Shown: positions 22,456 through 34,612, counted from the stretch's first letter. The stretch: 64,000 nucleotides of DNA from Notospermus geniculatus (GCA_002633025.1 NMRB01000024.1:266064-330063); one strand, 5' to 3'. Notes: generated by a model from the sequence alone, not told the origin. Numbers and translations are program-made.

Positions 22456-25400
22456 ATGGCGACAGCGATGTATTTGGAGCATTACCTGGATAGTAAGTGG
22501 AAAATCTCGATTTTTGGCTCATGAAGCCTTCCAAACTGTATATCATTTAATAAAGGTATATTCAAACTACAGAATGAGACTGGGATATGTTAGTAGATGT
22601 TTTTGAATACTGTAGAATCGAGCATTGAAAAGTGCCCGTTTGGTGGTTGTCAAAATGCGCTCAAATTGCGCGTTGCGCAGTGAATTTATTTTTGCGCCTT
22701 GCTAAACATCGATGGAAAATTTGACCAAACGCAACCCATGGTCCTAATTTCAGCGTCATCTTGTCGCATCGAGCCTTACAAACCGTGCTCTTTTCATTCA
22801 TAGCTTACAGCAGTTATGCGAGCGACAAAATATTGGCAATGCAGAGGTTGAATAAATGCGCCAAAACTCATTCATTGCTCTCATTCATTCACACTCACTT
22901 CAACAACAGTTCAATAGGATGATGAATGCAAGTTCTATTCATCAATAAAAATGAGTTGTAGGATCAGTGATTACCTACTGAATGACATTACTTTTGGGAG
23001 GCAAGTGCTGCCTCGGAACTAATCCCACCCTTTCTCTTTTTTTTATTCGGCCAAATTTGTGCAAAATGAAACATTATTCTCTCCCATGGCCATAGGCCTA
23101 GCGGCTAGCCTACTGTAGACCAATTCTTTTTGCACTCTACATGCTCTAGGCCCCTATTAGATAAGAATAGATTTTTTCTGTTTTGGAATTAACGTCCAGA
23201 CAGTGTGTTGTTTTTATTGATTGATTGATTGATTGATTGATTTTCAGATTGGGACTAAATACAGTAAAAAGTTTTCTTTTTTTGGTGCTGGCCTACCTGT
23301 AGGGCCTACTGGAAAGTTTTGACAGGACGTTTCGTCTATTGGCCATCTTCAAGTGAATGAATTTAATTTGGGAAATTTCATTTTAGGCTTGGAGAGCTTA
23401 CCCATGGAATTACAGCGTAATTTTAATCTCATGAGAGATTTGGACACGCGATCACAGGGTTAGTATGATTAGCTGATACAACATAGCTTTCTTGATGAGA
23501 TCTGATATTGCATTTCTGAAAATTTCTTTCTTTCAATGATTGTGTTGTCGGGAGGAATCCTCAGAGCCTTCTGTTGTCAACTATGCCGGCCTATGAATCA
23601 ATGGGGATCCTAGCTACATGTACAACAGAAACCTAGCTACGACAGCACACCGAAACCAGGTCCTATACAGTGGACGCCTTTTGTGTGGGAAATTGTTCAG
23701 GACCGTGATGTCAGTTTCATTTCAATAGTTTTAACCACTAGTGACACCTATTGAGGCAGTGGGCTAAGGTTTCCATTGAATTTGTGTATTCGTTTCAGAT
23801 GTCCTGACAGAAGTTGACACCCTTGTGGATTGTTACATGTCATCAGTGAAACGTCTTACACCTGATAAACGTACTGAAAAGGTCACCGATATACAGAAAT
23901 TATTCCAAAGGAGTAGAGAATTTGGAGATGATAAAGTCCAGTTAGCAATGCAAACATATGAAATGGTAGGTTTAGGATTTGGGTCAAGTCTGCTTTCCAT
24001 GGAAGGGAAGGAAAATTTCCAGAAGAAAATATTTTGTTCGAATTCCTAGGAATCGATTTTAAAAACCCTGGGTAGGGTTAATTCAGCAAACAGACATTTT
24101 CTTAGGGATGGCCTAAGATACTGAAATCGTCTCTTCTGTTTAAATCTCACTGGATATTTTTTTCCAGGTTGATAAACATATACGAAGGTTAGACTCTGAT
24201 TTAGCAAGATTTGAAGCAGAGTTGAAAGAAAAAGCTGTTAGTGCCAAAAGTGGGGGTGTACCAGGAGGAGGAGCACTGGAGACGGATAAAGGTAGTGTAA
24301 AAAAATTCTCTAATTTCGTCACATTTCCTTGCAAAATGGTCTACTTCACAAGGATTTCCTGTCAATTTTGGAGTCCAGCAAGTTTCTTTGACGTCTCCTT
24401 AATGACTTGGCAAAACACACAAGGATCAGTGGCTGTACATTTCTTACCAAAGTGTGCTGTATCGTACTGCTGAGAAACCAGATTGTTCACAAGTAAACTT
24501 TGAAGCACTTTTTGTGTCATTCTTCCAGCAGGTAAAAAGGGTGATAAGAAGAAGAAGAAGAATCAGAAAGATGATTATGATGATGAAATACCAAAGAAGA
24601 AGAAACGCAAATCCCAAATACCACTGCAGTAAGTGATGTAACTTAAAGCCCCTCTGTATTGAATTTGACAGCATTTTCCAAGTGTTAAGAGAATGCGGGT
24701 TTGGATAAGAGGACAGTAGAATCTCTCTTAGTGGACGTCTCTCTGCCAGGAGGACGCCTCTAATGAGGAACCCGCAGAACTACGCCACGACGTGGCGCTG
24801 TCAGTGTAAGACCCGGAAGTCCTATTTTCTAACAGTATTTCCATTTACTTCTTGCCCCAAAATAAACCACTCTCTTTGGTTCAATTTTGATTAAATTACA
24901 CGGTCCTGTTTCATGTTCAAAGTTCTCCATATATCACTGCTTTGTTTCGTCAGAAATGCCACAGGATGCCAAAATTGACAACGTCTTTTGGGGAAATTTC
25001 CACGGAAAATTGTGTAGAAAAATGTACACATGCTTTGACGACGTGACGTCAACAGCGAAAAAAGTGACGCCAGTACGTCATTCGGGTCTTATACTGACTG
25101 CGCCATCTGCAGTCATGCGGGTACCCCATTAAAATGGGACAGCAGAGTTCAGTTCCAAATTGGTCATCTGTTCATATGCCTCTGTAATGAGGACACCTCT
25201 CTGTGTCCTTAACACAGTGATTCCACTCTAGTTTTTATGCTGTGTATGTAGAGAAAAGCTTGTCATGTTTTCTGTTCTTTGTTCCAGGCCCGATAGTGAG
25301 ACCACCCCAACAGTGCCAGCAATTCCCATATCAATCACACATCCATCAGATGTGCTAGATATGCCCGTGGACCCAAACGAGCCGACATACTGTCTCTGTC

Positions 25401-25751
25401 ATCAAGTCTCTTATGGAGAAATGATCGGATGTGATAACCCCGATGTAAGTCATAACGCTAAAGTGTTTTCCAAACTTTACAGTTAGACAAGGATCGTTCA
25501 TTGGCTGATGGCAGCTAGAAAGGCCGACACAGCTAAATCGGCCAGCATTCTTCGATTTTTGGGGGGCAAACGCCCCATCTAGCTTCAGATATTTAGAATC
25601 TCAGATTCACAAAAAGTTGCATATTTTACAATTCTCTTTCTTATTTCAGTGTCCTATTGAATGGTTTCATTTTGCCTGCGTCGGCCTGACAACCAAACCA
25701 AAGGGGAAATGGTACTGTCCAAAATGTACAGTGGAGCGAAAGAAGAAATAA
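22456..25751 (+). CDS. ING5: Inhibitor of growth protein, ING4/ING5 type, complete 7-exon coding region
   Basis: Chromatin reader of HBO1/MOZ-type histone acetyltransferase complexes. Exons: 22456-22492, 23387-23458, 23799-23965, 24168-24291, 24532-24628, 25288-25444, 25650-25751; every junction has AG/GT and consistent phase, total 251 codons plus TAA. The N-terminal ING domain (residues 1-110) starts [12 protein letters not shown] and includes [21 protein letters not shown] basic nuclear-localisation stretch rich in KKKKK and KKKKRK fills residues 137-165. The PHD finger near residues 195-245 starts [20 protein letters not shown] and ends [16 protein letters not shown]; the C4HC3 ligands and the aromatic Tyr and Trp positions of the H3K4me3 pocket are present. 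The motif [12 protein letters not shown] is closer to ING5 than ING4, but an invertebrate copy may be the common orthologue. Exon 5 appears again at 40668-40764. Confidence 0.96.
23216..23243. repeat. (TGAT)n microsatellite in ING intron 1
   Basis: Six or more perfect TGAT units. Confidence 0.9.
23603..23774 (-). mobile_element. MITE, same GGGGACCCTAGC family, in ING intron 2
   Basis: Reverse-orientation copy with a diverged 3' terminus. It ends about 24 bp before the acceptor of ING exon 3. Confidence 0.8.
24763..25129. mobile_element. Insertion of about 367 bp in ING intron 5, absent from copy 2
   Basis: Copy 2 reads straight from the left flank to the right flank (near 40898). The ends look like imperfect terminal inverted repeats (GAGGAACCCGCA and TGCGGGTACCCC) with an AT duplication. 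It contains TGACGTCA-like sites. It sits inside an older element whose ends are the AGAATCTCTCTTAGTGGACG-type sequence. Confidence 0.75.
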
Positions 25752-25899
25752 TCTCAGCGTCGGATGAGGAGAGAATTATGTGATTTTTGTTGTGCGAGAA
25801 CAGAATGAGAGAACACAGCCTGATATTAAAAAAGATGTTTTGCATCTTTTAGATTCAAGTTGGTATTCCTCACAATAGGATGCATAATGGGCCTTGAGT

Positions 25900-25945
25900 T
25901 CTCCTGTGATCTGGTAAAACCTAGTAAGTACCAGATCACAGGAGA
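25900..25945. repeat. Perfect 17-bp hairpin in the ING 3' UTR
   Basis: TCTCCTGTGATCTGGTA pairs with TACCAGATCACAGGAGA around a 12-nt loop, 149 bp after the ING stop codon. Confidence 0.85.
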
Positions 25946-26188
25946 GTTGTGTGCATGCTTCTTTGGTGATTTTCTGAATCTCTTGGGTTTGTTCAGTTGT
26001 GTGAAGAAATTTTTGAGCAGATTTTGTGCATAACTACTCCAAATGTCATCATGTTTATATAGTAGGTGTGATTCACTTATCAGAGTATCTATTCCCCATC
26101 TTTGATATCACTTCAGTTGGAGGCGATCCCACATTTGTTATAAAATGTGTGAATGACGACACAGTTCCGCCAGTATTAAATTAGCTAG

Positions 26189-26541
26189 TTACGGTCACCA
26201 CACAACGCGAGCTTTCAGTCCCAAAATTCATTCTCAAAACCATTTGTGAGCCGCTCCAGCAAAAGCAGGAGCTTGTCACAAGTGATTATCATTGGTCATC
26301 AGTTTTCCCAACTATTGTCACTGTTGTCCACTGCTATTGTAACCCTTCGTCAATGTACATTTCAGCTGTTGTGCTGTGAGGCCGTTAACCCTTTCCTCGG
26401 GTTGTGACAAGCGTGTGCTTTTGCTGGAGCGGCTCACATTTTTGTTGCAGAGTGGCTAAAAAATGACCCTTCCTGCCTAAAATAACTATTTTCCTCACTT
26501 GATTCCATCAGCTTCTCCGTTACCATGTGTGGTGACCATAA
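26189..26541. mobile_element. Inverted-repeat element in the ING 3' UTR
   Basis: Outer ends TTACGGTCACCACAC and GTGTGGTGACCATAA, and an inner pair of about 38-bp arms that share GTGAGCCGCTCCAGCAAAAG in inverted orientation. The matching region of copy 2 falls in the gap. Confidence 0.75.
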
Positions 26542-27609
26542 AATTTGCTCTCAAGCAAATTTCCAAATTCTAGTTTTTAACGTGATATAAACTTCGTGTT
26601 CAGGTACATTTCTTGTGTTCAGCATCGTGATTCTTGAGATATATTCTTGAACGTAATTTTGAGGCCAAATATTGTAATGCAAAGGCCCTGAGTTGGAAAT
26701 TCTTGCAGGTTTGATTTGCGAATCAAGTTTGATTATGTATAGTATGTTAATTTTACCAAGATCATGCAGTCAATTCTCGTTGGGCGAAATTTACAAATTG
26801 ATATGATATTTATGTTCTGTTAATGGGGGGGAGGGTGATGCAAGCCAACAGGGCTGTCTACCAAAACTGGTACTTATGATCAGCTTCAGTGATTCGAGAT
26901 TTGACAGGCCATTCTACTTGTAAATATTTGTGTAATTCATATTAACTAATCATATTTTAAAAACCAGCAACGTATTTTATTTAAAATCCTGTGTCAGTTC
27001 ACCACCCTTATACTCCACATATCTGAGATATGGTTGAGTTGCACAGTGCACGTGATTCATCAAATATACCGGTAAGTGTATCATTTATCCGTAAAATATT
27101 ATCCAAACACAATACATTGTATGTCATTTAGGTGCTTTTCTTCACTCCTTTATCCCCATTCAAAAAACAGTAAAAATCTCTGTCAATTTTGTGAGAAACT
27201 TCTCAAAATTTTGGCTTTATTTGCCTTTATGTAAAAAATAATTGGCTTGATTTGGCTTACTGCACGAGTAAAGGGGAATTCACGATAGGTTGCACAGCAT
27301 GCAAGTGATGTTGCATGCCAGATCATGCTTTCTTCCATTGGGGCCTCTCAAATTCACAGTATGGTGAATAACCATGGTACAAAAAGGGGTGAAATTAGTT
27401 AGAGGTACGAATGACTGAAGTCTAGCCTTTGAATAACCTCGATGGCTCAAGGAAATACTTCGTCTCATCATGCAACCAGTAGCTGCATTGGAAGATATAA
27501 CTGTGTTCTCTCTCTGACGATTTCTGATACTTGTAAATTTGTATATTTGTGTACTAGTGAAAGGGTTTTAACAATCCTTTCACTCTCGTTCAAAAGTTAT
27601 TTTTGTAAG

Positions 27610-27615
27610 AATAAA
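27610..27615 (+). promoter_or_regulatory. Candidate poly(A) signal for ING
   Basis: A canonical AATAAA lies about 1.86 kb after the ING stop codon in an A/T-rich context. It is kept in the second haplotype at 43014-43019. An ATTAAA variant near 26175 is an alternative, so use is uncertain. Confidence 0.35.
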
Positions 27616-29037
27616 CAGTGTATATATGTATAGCTAAATGAAGTCTTCTGTTCCTTTGCTTGGATAAGTTGTGTCTGTCTGTCTGAAGGTCTGTCCGTCA
27701 GTCCATCTGTACTCAGTGACAAGAGATCTGGGTGTACTGACTGGAATGGGTTTTGCATGTTGGTTGGATGTTCAGCATGGAAAACAACAAGGAATTGATG
27801 GAAACCCTTATGACTTCCAGGCGTTAACGCTCTCCTCACCATAGGGCTCCGTACCAGAAATTACTCGTTTGTAGCATTTGAATGGTCTTGTTTTGTTTTT
27901 GGGGCAAGGGGGATTTGTGGGATCAGTAAGGAATTTGTTTGATTCTTTGCACTGTCCACTGGTATTTCAAGAGCCACATGTGATTAAAGGTCTAGAAAAT
28001 CCAACTATAAATTTCCTAACTTCCACATATACCTGCTTTATCATCACAGGCACTATTGCCCATACACTGGTATTCTTGACGATGTCCAAGTTTCTCATCT
28101 GTTAGCTGTTAGTTTTAGTGCTGGTCTGTAGTCCTAGATGGCACTGCAGTGCTAACGGACTTCACTTGAACAGCAGACCTTGCACCTCTGCAGGTGGACT
28201 CTGATCTGATGCTGGTCCAACAAATCCTGTATGTTCATTGGTCAATATTGTGTCAAACATTTCTATAAAAGAAAATGTAACCTCGTCCTCAGGACTTAAT
28301 ACTTACTTCCACAATTCTGGCTTCTGATGACGGAAATGGACCCTTGGAACAAGGTTGGCCTGAATTACGGAGAGCTTGACATCGCAGGCGCCATCTGCAT
28401 GCAGTGCCACCCAAAGGCAGATCGCGAGACTGGTCAGTCAAAATCGTGGGTACAGACTGTGACATAACAGGCTCCTGTAGCCAAGGGGTTAACCCCGGTC
28501 CTGCATCAATACGAGAGTATTGAGAGAATGAGATTCGTGAAGAGGTCATTTCAAATATTTTCTTTGTATTTGATGATGTATACTTGATGACGACCACTAT
28601 ACATAAAGACAGCACTAAAATACAGAAGAAAAGAACATTTTGAAATCGTAGGCCAGTGAATCTAATGTATTTGGAGAATTCGGATGATTCACTTTTGACT
28701 TACGTATGGTTCATGACTTGAGCCGTCCACATGCTGCACACATGGGTCATGACCTCACCTGTGCACATATGCTTCATAGCCTAAGTTGTGCCCATGCAGC
28801 ACATATGGCTCACATGACCCGAGCCGTGCACGCAGTCAACTGTAGGAGGCCGAAAATGTACTCATGATATCATTATGTTAGCACCAGATGATGGTCAGCA
28901 CTGTTAAACTAATACCTTAGCTGTGGCACCAGAGAAACACGTAGGCCTACTTCTTTTTTTCTGAGGTCAAAAGGCTTCAGTCTAACTTTACACCAACACG
29001 GCTGAGAATTTGAAGAATTCTGACCAGAGCATGGGTC

Positions 29038-29159
29038 ATGAATAAAGACTCGGCCTAGTACATGTAAATGCTTTTACTTGAATTTTGCAATACAAATGCA
29101 CTAGGCAATGCTGTACAAATCTGAAGTACATGTAAAAGCATTTTCTAGTCTTTATTCAT
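29038..29159. mobile_element. MITE with ATGAATAAAGACT ends, copy 1
   Basis: Inverted arms containing ATGAATAAAGACT and AAATGCTTTTACTT. Related elements are at 44471-44592 (allelic) and 16510-16614 (NEURL4 intron 6). Confidence 0.8.
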
Positions 29160-29938
29160 ATAACCTATTGCCACAGTGTGTAGCCTACAGTAACTGCCTA
29201 CCAAGGCCAATGTACTGAATGAGTTGTCACGTACAATGAAAAATGGCAGTGATATTAGCCCTGCTTCAGTAAGAAAGGTATTTGATGGGGAAAAAACAGG
29301 TTGGCCAAAAATGAATTCCTCACATACTACAGGGTGTCCGAAAAAGTTTTACCATAGCTGTGTTTGTGTATTTCCCAGTGGAAAGGTCCTACATGTACAT
29401 GTAATTTAGGTTCTGGTAATCAGACCGTGATTACGAATACATGTGGCAGATCCATTGTCAAGTACCACCACACACGTGAATCCCAGTCAGAGTTCACCCT
29501 GCGTCTGCCAAATACGCCAAAGAAACTAAAAATGTGTTGTCCATAACACCAAAAATTCATAAGCGAGCTTACAAATTTTTGATTAAACTGTGCTTGGATG
29601 TGCGGTAAAACTTTTTGTGACACCCTAGTAATCAAAGGTGTAGAATTTCATCCAAATTAGAATTTAGGGACAGGTAGGCCAACACAAAAAATAAATTACT
29701 AATCAAAGTTGTGCTCGCACAGATACTACATGACACAATAGTATCAAAATAACTTGTTTTAAAAGTACCACTGATTACAACATCAAGCTACGGCTAACAT
29801 AATCCACATTCACGCACAAGATTGACTAATATACAAGAGAAATGACCAGGGTCAGTGGGGTCACATCTCCAGAATGAGGAATGCAACTATGAATTTTTGT
29901 GGGCACAAGTGAAATGTGCCCGATTTACAACTATACGG

Positions 29939-30150
29939 GTTCTTCACGTGACGTCACATTTCCATGACGACACGATCCCACCATATTGGCCGTCAAAATG
30001 TCAAGTGACATCATGGCATGAACACTGTCAGTGTCAACACACAGATCATGACGTCAAAATGTCACGACGTGACACTTTTGACGTCGTCGCCGACCATTTG
30101 ACGTCCAACATGGCTGATTCTTTGCAGTCACATGACGTCAGTGAAGAACC
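29939..30150. mobile_element. MITE rich in TGACGTCA sites, copy 1
   Basis: Terminal inverted repeats GGTTCTTCAC...TGACGTCA. The middle holds a palindrome built around TGTCACGACGTGACA. Several CRE-like TGACGTCA cores occur in about 210 bp. Confidence 0.8.
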
Positions 30151-30624
30151 TCTATATAATCCACATGATAGACATGGCAAATGCATGACGGCGGGTAGCG
30201 GCCAGAGGCTGTCCTGGCTATGGACGCAGTGGCCAGAGGCTGTCCTGGATGACAATGACGGATAAGATTCGACTAGAATAGAGGACGTGTGACCCTTCCA
30301 TGACCCTGATCACTCTTCCTGCCCTCTCATACCATTAAATACTCTTTAAATCAACACTGATACACAATCCAAAAGGTTTTCAAAAGGTGTCTAAAACATG
30401 CCTTCGCTATAAAACATTAATAACTATAATGTCATTGTACATAGTCTAAAGTCCGAAGCTACTTCAAGTTGAAGAAAATAACAACATCAGCCGACTACAA
30501 ATTAATGTATTATAATGCCACCTTGTCAGCACCCAGATTAGATTCTCTCCATCCGAACATCAAAAATGTGCAGAGACTACACCAGCCCCTCCCCCCCCGG
30601 ATTTTTGATACAATCTAAAGTATG

Positions 30625-30934
30625 CAGCAAACTTCACCACTTTTGTTGCACATACAGGCAATTTTTGTGGTCACCAGGAAAATGGCCAAGTCTGCAGTGG
30701 CTCACCACGGACATTCTGTGGTGACCATGAGTTACCACAAAGTTGCCGAGAATCAAACTGGTTTGGTTTCTCACCACAAAAATTGCTTGTTGTTGCCAGT
30801 TCTGGCAATGTGTGCACCATCAGTAGCACACGAGACTAGTGAGTGGTGATGTCTGCTGTGAACCGGCAACCGCCACAAAAATTGCCGACCACGAAAATTG
30901 CCTGTATGAGCAGGAGAAGTGGTGAAGTGTGCTG
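30625..30934. mobile_element. Inverted-repeat element with CAGCAAACTTCACCAC ends, copy 1
   Basis: Arms of about 45 bp, including TACAGGCAATTTT and its inverse. The middle repeats TTGCC and CACCAC motifs. The counterpart in copy 2 is about 46079-46402. Confidence 0.75.
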
Positions 30935-31243
30935 CTAGCTTAAGACAGGCAACCGTGGGGGCACCATTCACAAGCCCCCATAAGATGTTGCCCCCTCTTT
31001 TAGGCAGAAACGTAGGCCTACAATAATTCTGTAAGCTCACTGTGAGCAATCTATAATCAAAGAACTTGAAACCGGCATAAGAGTTCCCAAGTCGATCTCT
31101 TTTTTAACCATTTCCATGCCACCACTTTTTTGTATGGACTCGCTTGATTTTCTAGTCCCGTTAAGCTGGAACGACAACATCACTGCCATGACACATGCTG
31201 TAATGCAATTTCACTTGAAAACAGCATCATGACATCACTCTTG

Positions 31244-31531
31244 GGGCGTATTCAAATTGCCGTTCTTGACAACACTCGTGCTGACCCAGTTCATGTAGTT
31301 GTTGACTCAACTCGAGAACGGCAGTTTCGAATGCCGGGAACGCAACCCCAGTCGGGCCAAGAACGTGTTCTCAACCCTCCGCTGAGTGGGGAGTGGAAGA
31401 ACATGTTCTTGGCCCGACTCGGGTTGTGTTCTCGGCGTTCCAGACTGCCGCTCTCGAGTTGAGTCAGCAACTACCGTACATGAACTGGGTCAGCACGAGT
31501 GTGGTCAAAAATGGCGGATTCGAATACGCCC
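31244..31531. mobile_element. Long foldback element, copy 1
   Basis: Two arms of about 125 bp in inverted orientation, starting GGGCGTATTC and ending GAATACGCCC, with almost no spacer. Shared blocks include GTGCTGACCCAGTTCATGTA and TCGGGCCAAGAAC. No transposase is encoded. Confidence 0.85.
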
Positions 31532-31910
31532 TTGATGTCACCTTTTAGCACTCTGTGTCATGATGCACTGTCCTGGGATGCCAGGATATCGGCACAAAAA
31601 TGGTTAAACAGAGATAAACTGTCTCATTACAGGAGGGAGATTCATCCTACGGTATTTTTTTATGTAAATTAGGCTCTTTGAGGGTGTAACATCTCGGCCT
31701 ACCTTCACAAGGTCCCCTATAATGCCAAACAACAGATATTCTCTTGCAAGATGCCGTCATTTTTATGTATAAGATTACCTACAACATCCACAATACAAAG
31801 ACAGGTTATCATTATGCATTTTATGCAATTATTAAAAAATAACAATCAGTTTTATAGAAAAATTACAACTTGGTATGCATTCATTCCATTCCATTGTTGA
31901 GTAAAGTTGC

Positions 31911-32019
31911 ATTTACCGGACACCCGGAATGCTGAAGCAGTATATGCTATGCATTTTCGCATACAACATATCGCTTCCGCATCCCAAATTTCACATTCCG
32001 GATGTGTGGTAAACGCAGC
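31911..32019. mobile_element. Short MITE with TTTACCGGACACCCGGAATG ends, copy 1
   Basis: About 110 bp; the ends are inverted copies (CATTCCGGATGT.TGGTAAACGC at the right). The counterpart is about 47318-47426. Confidence 0.75.
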
Positions 32020-32651
32020 CTTAGTTTAATAGTTAACCAGCTTGAACCAGATCTCATGTGAGAACCAAGACATCAATATGAAAAATCTCAGGATTAAGCA
32101 GGGCTTAGCTAGCTTTTTTGCTCTTTTTGCCATTTTGCGACTTTTTTCAGTCAAAACTGGCACGAACCACGTGTTTTTCACTGACGTCTGAAGGGCATTT
32201 GCCCCCTGTCCCGATGCTAGCTACAACCCTGTGAAGACTCAAACTTTAATCCATTCTAAGTCCAAATTCATATTTGTTCCACAACATTTTTGAGAAATCC
32301 ATTATAAGTATTGCCTGCTCGGACCAGTAATTGACTGAGCCGAGAAATTTCTCAAAGTCACATTTAGATATCCACTGCAAGCACATGCCTCTTATTTTAG
32401 TGTCAGTCTTCAATATGGCACAAGGAAACTTAATTTAGAAACGAATGACAAAACTGAACAACCTTAGGCCAAATGACTCGTTCACTACTTCTGGTTCAGT
32501 CAATCCAATCCATGGATAATAACCTTTAATAATCTCAACGACCCTTTTCAATATGAAAATATCATTACATTGCAAGACAGAATACAATTGTCTACAAAAT
32601 CTCATGAAAAGAAACCACTCCATCAGATCCGGGTTAGAAAACTTCATCTTT

Positions 32652-32890
32652 GGTCACAGCTAGAAACAGCTGTGTCTGTCACAGCTAGAAATAGCTGTGA
32701 CTTTAGTCATAGCAAGAAATAGCTGTATCTTCAGTCACAGCTAGAAATAGCTGTGTCTTTAGTCACAGCCCTTTCTAGCTGTGACTCACTGCTAGAAAGG
32801 GCTGTAGCTTTAGTCACAGCTAGAAACAGCTGTATCTTCAGTCATAGCTAGAAACAGCTGTAGCTTCAGTCACAGCTAGAAACAGCTGAA
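32652..32890. repeat. Tandem array of palindromic CACAGCTAGAAAYAGCTGTG units, copy 1
   Basis: About nine degenerate units, each able to fold on itself, placed about 0.4 kb downstream of the PHC stop codon. Confidence 0.85.
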
Positions 32891-34285
32891 GTTTGTGGTA
32901 TCTCCATAGGCAATGTCACAATATGATTGCAATCAAATGTTCTGACGTACCAAATGCTGAGCAGACTGTTGCAGCTCACGGTAAATTTAATCCGTGTCGA
33001 CACACAACTGGTAGATATTATCCCACAACGGTGTCTAGTGCTAGCTCAACATGAGAACTTCGTGACATCAAACTGATACGGTAACCTGATCTTTGGCAGA
33101 CGCCAGGAATAAACAACTGCTCCATGTTCATTCAGATCTAGAAATATCGGAGATGGCGGCCATCTTGTGAAAAGATCAAACGAGTCGAGCCACGAATCAG
33201 CCGACGCTAAGTCAGCAAGAGTGTGAAAATACGACATGTATTCCTCACAGCGCCCCCTGAAGGCCGCAATTCAAATATGACACCAGATCAAAGCACCTTC
33301 ATGATCGATAACTGATTTCATGGCATTTCTTCCTTCAGCGAGTTAATACGTGCACAGATTTTCAGCGCGGGGCCGAGTTTAATGTTCATGGCCGACATAA
33401 GATGATCTTCCTTCAGTAGTAATAAAGCCTGCCCGTCGATTTCTTGTTGTTTGAACTCGTACGCGTGCGTGTCGCAGCCTGGCAGTGAACGGATAAAGTC
33501 ACATACGTCATCGACCTGAAAAATAAACCAAATGTGTCAAAGAAGCCAATTCTCTCCTTACTGTGAACTTCTGTCACTCACATTTCAGAAGAAATGTCCC
33601 TCCTAGAAGGGCAATTCTCATCAGTCAGGCTTTCCGCCAGAAAAAAAAAGAGAGTACGGACAAAAAAAATTTGTTTGAACATTTTTTTTGAAAAAAATTT
33701 TTTTGAAATTTTTTTATTTTATTTTAAAATGTTTTAAACGATGTTTGGTGCCATTTTTAGGCGTATTTTGAAGCATAAAATCCCTGCGCCGGTCATGCCG
33801 GTTGTTTGGTTTCGTCCGGCATGTCATGGAAAAATGGTTACCCAACGTTTTTGAGGGTACGGATCCGTACCCTGGAAAAATTTAAGGGAACGGAACTTTA
33901 CCCATTTTACCCTCTGGCAGAAACCCTCTCAGTTTCCATGTTAACGGCAGTCTACTTACTGTCCATTTTGATGGGTCTTTTTGTTCATTCTCTTCTTCCA
34001 CTTCCATCACCTCAGGGCTGTAATCCTGCTGAATCGGTGTTGCCGGTGACGACGTATCATCACGACCAGACTGTGAACTACTGTCACTTGTCTGTTCAGG
34101 AGGCTAAAAATGAAATATTTTAAACTCAAAACAAGTCTTCTTCGATCCATTTCGTTGGGGGTTCCTTTGAGCGTTTCTCATCGATACACCTAAGGATGGG
34201 TTTAGACCACTGCTATGAGTCCTGTCTAAGAAGTTCACTACTCAACATCAAAATCTGTCCTCAGCAGCCGACTAAAAAAGGCTAA

Positions 34286-34612
34286 CCAGCCAGCCCCTGC
34301 TGTAAGGACCATGGTAGCCTTGTTGCAACAAGCCAGCCTTGCTGTCGGGACCACAGTACCCTTGTTACAACAAGCAAGCCTTGCTGTCGGGACCATAGTA
34401 CCCTTGTTATAACAAGCAAGCCTTGCTGTCGGGACCACAGTACCCTTGTTATAACAAGCAAGCCTTGCTGTCGCGACCACAGTACCCTTGTTATAACAAG
34501 CCAACCTTGCCGTAACGACCACAGCAGCCTTGTTACAACAAGTCAACCCTTGCGGTACGAACCACGGTAGCCTTGTTATAACAAGTGAACCCTTGTGGTA
34601 CGAACCACGGGG
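34286..34612. repeat. Minisatellite of about 41-bp units in a PHC intron, copy 1
   Basis: Seven CCTTGTTAYAACAAG palindromic cores separated by GC-richer spacers. The middle units end in AAGCAAGCC. Confidence 0.85.

Larger units (their letters stand above)
25752..33317. other. ING 3' UTR and ING-PHC intergenic interval (copy 1): repeats, no gene seen
   Basis: No conserved protein or spliced coding chain is visible. The interval holds several inverted-repeat elements (26189-26541, 29038-29159, 29939-30150, 30625-30934, 31244-31531, 31911-32019), a hairpin (25900-25945) and a palindromic tandem repeat (32652-32890). The two transcription units (ING plus, PHC minus) converge here. Confidence 0.7.

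Noticed and set aside
24454-24636. Arg- and Met-rich open frame (also at 40590)
   Set aside because: It is an out-of-frame shadow of the lysine-rich ING exon 5.
25900-25945. MicroRNA precursor in the ING 3' UTR
   Set aside because: The 17-bp stem is too short for a typical animal precursor; kept as a hairpin only.
31244-31531. Autonomous DNA transposon
   Set aside because: No transposase frame lies between the arms.
34238-34546. Repetitive 102-codon open frame (TARLACYNKGT repeats)
   Set aside because: It is the minisatellite read in a frame that happens to lack stops, and it lies in a PHC intron.
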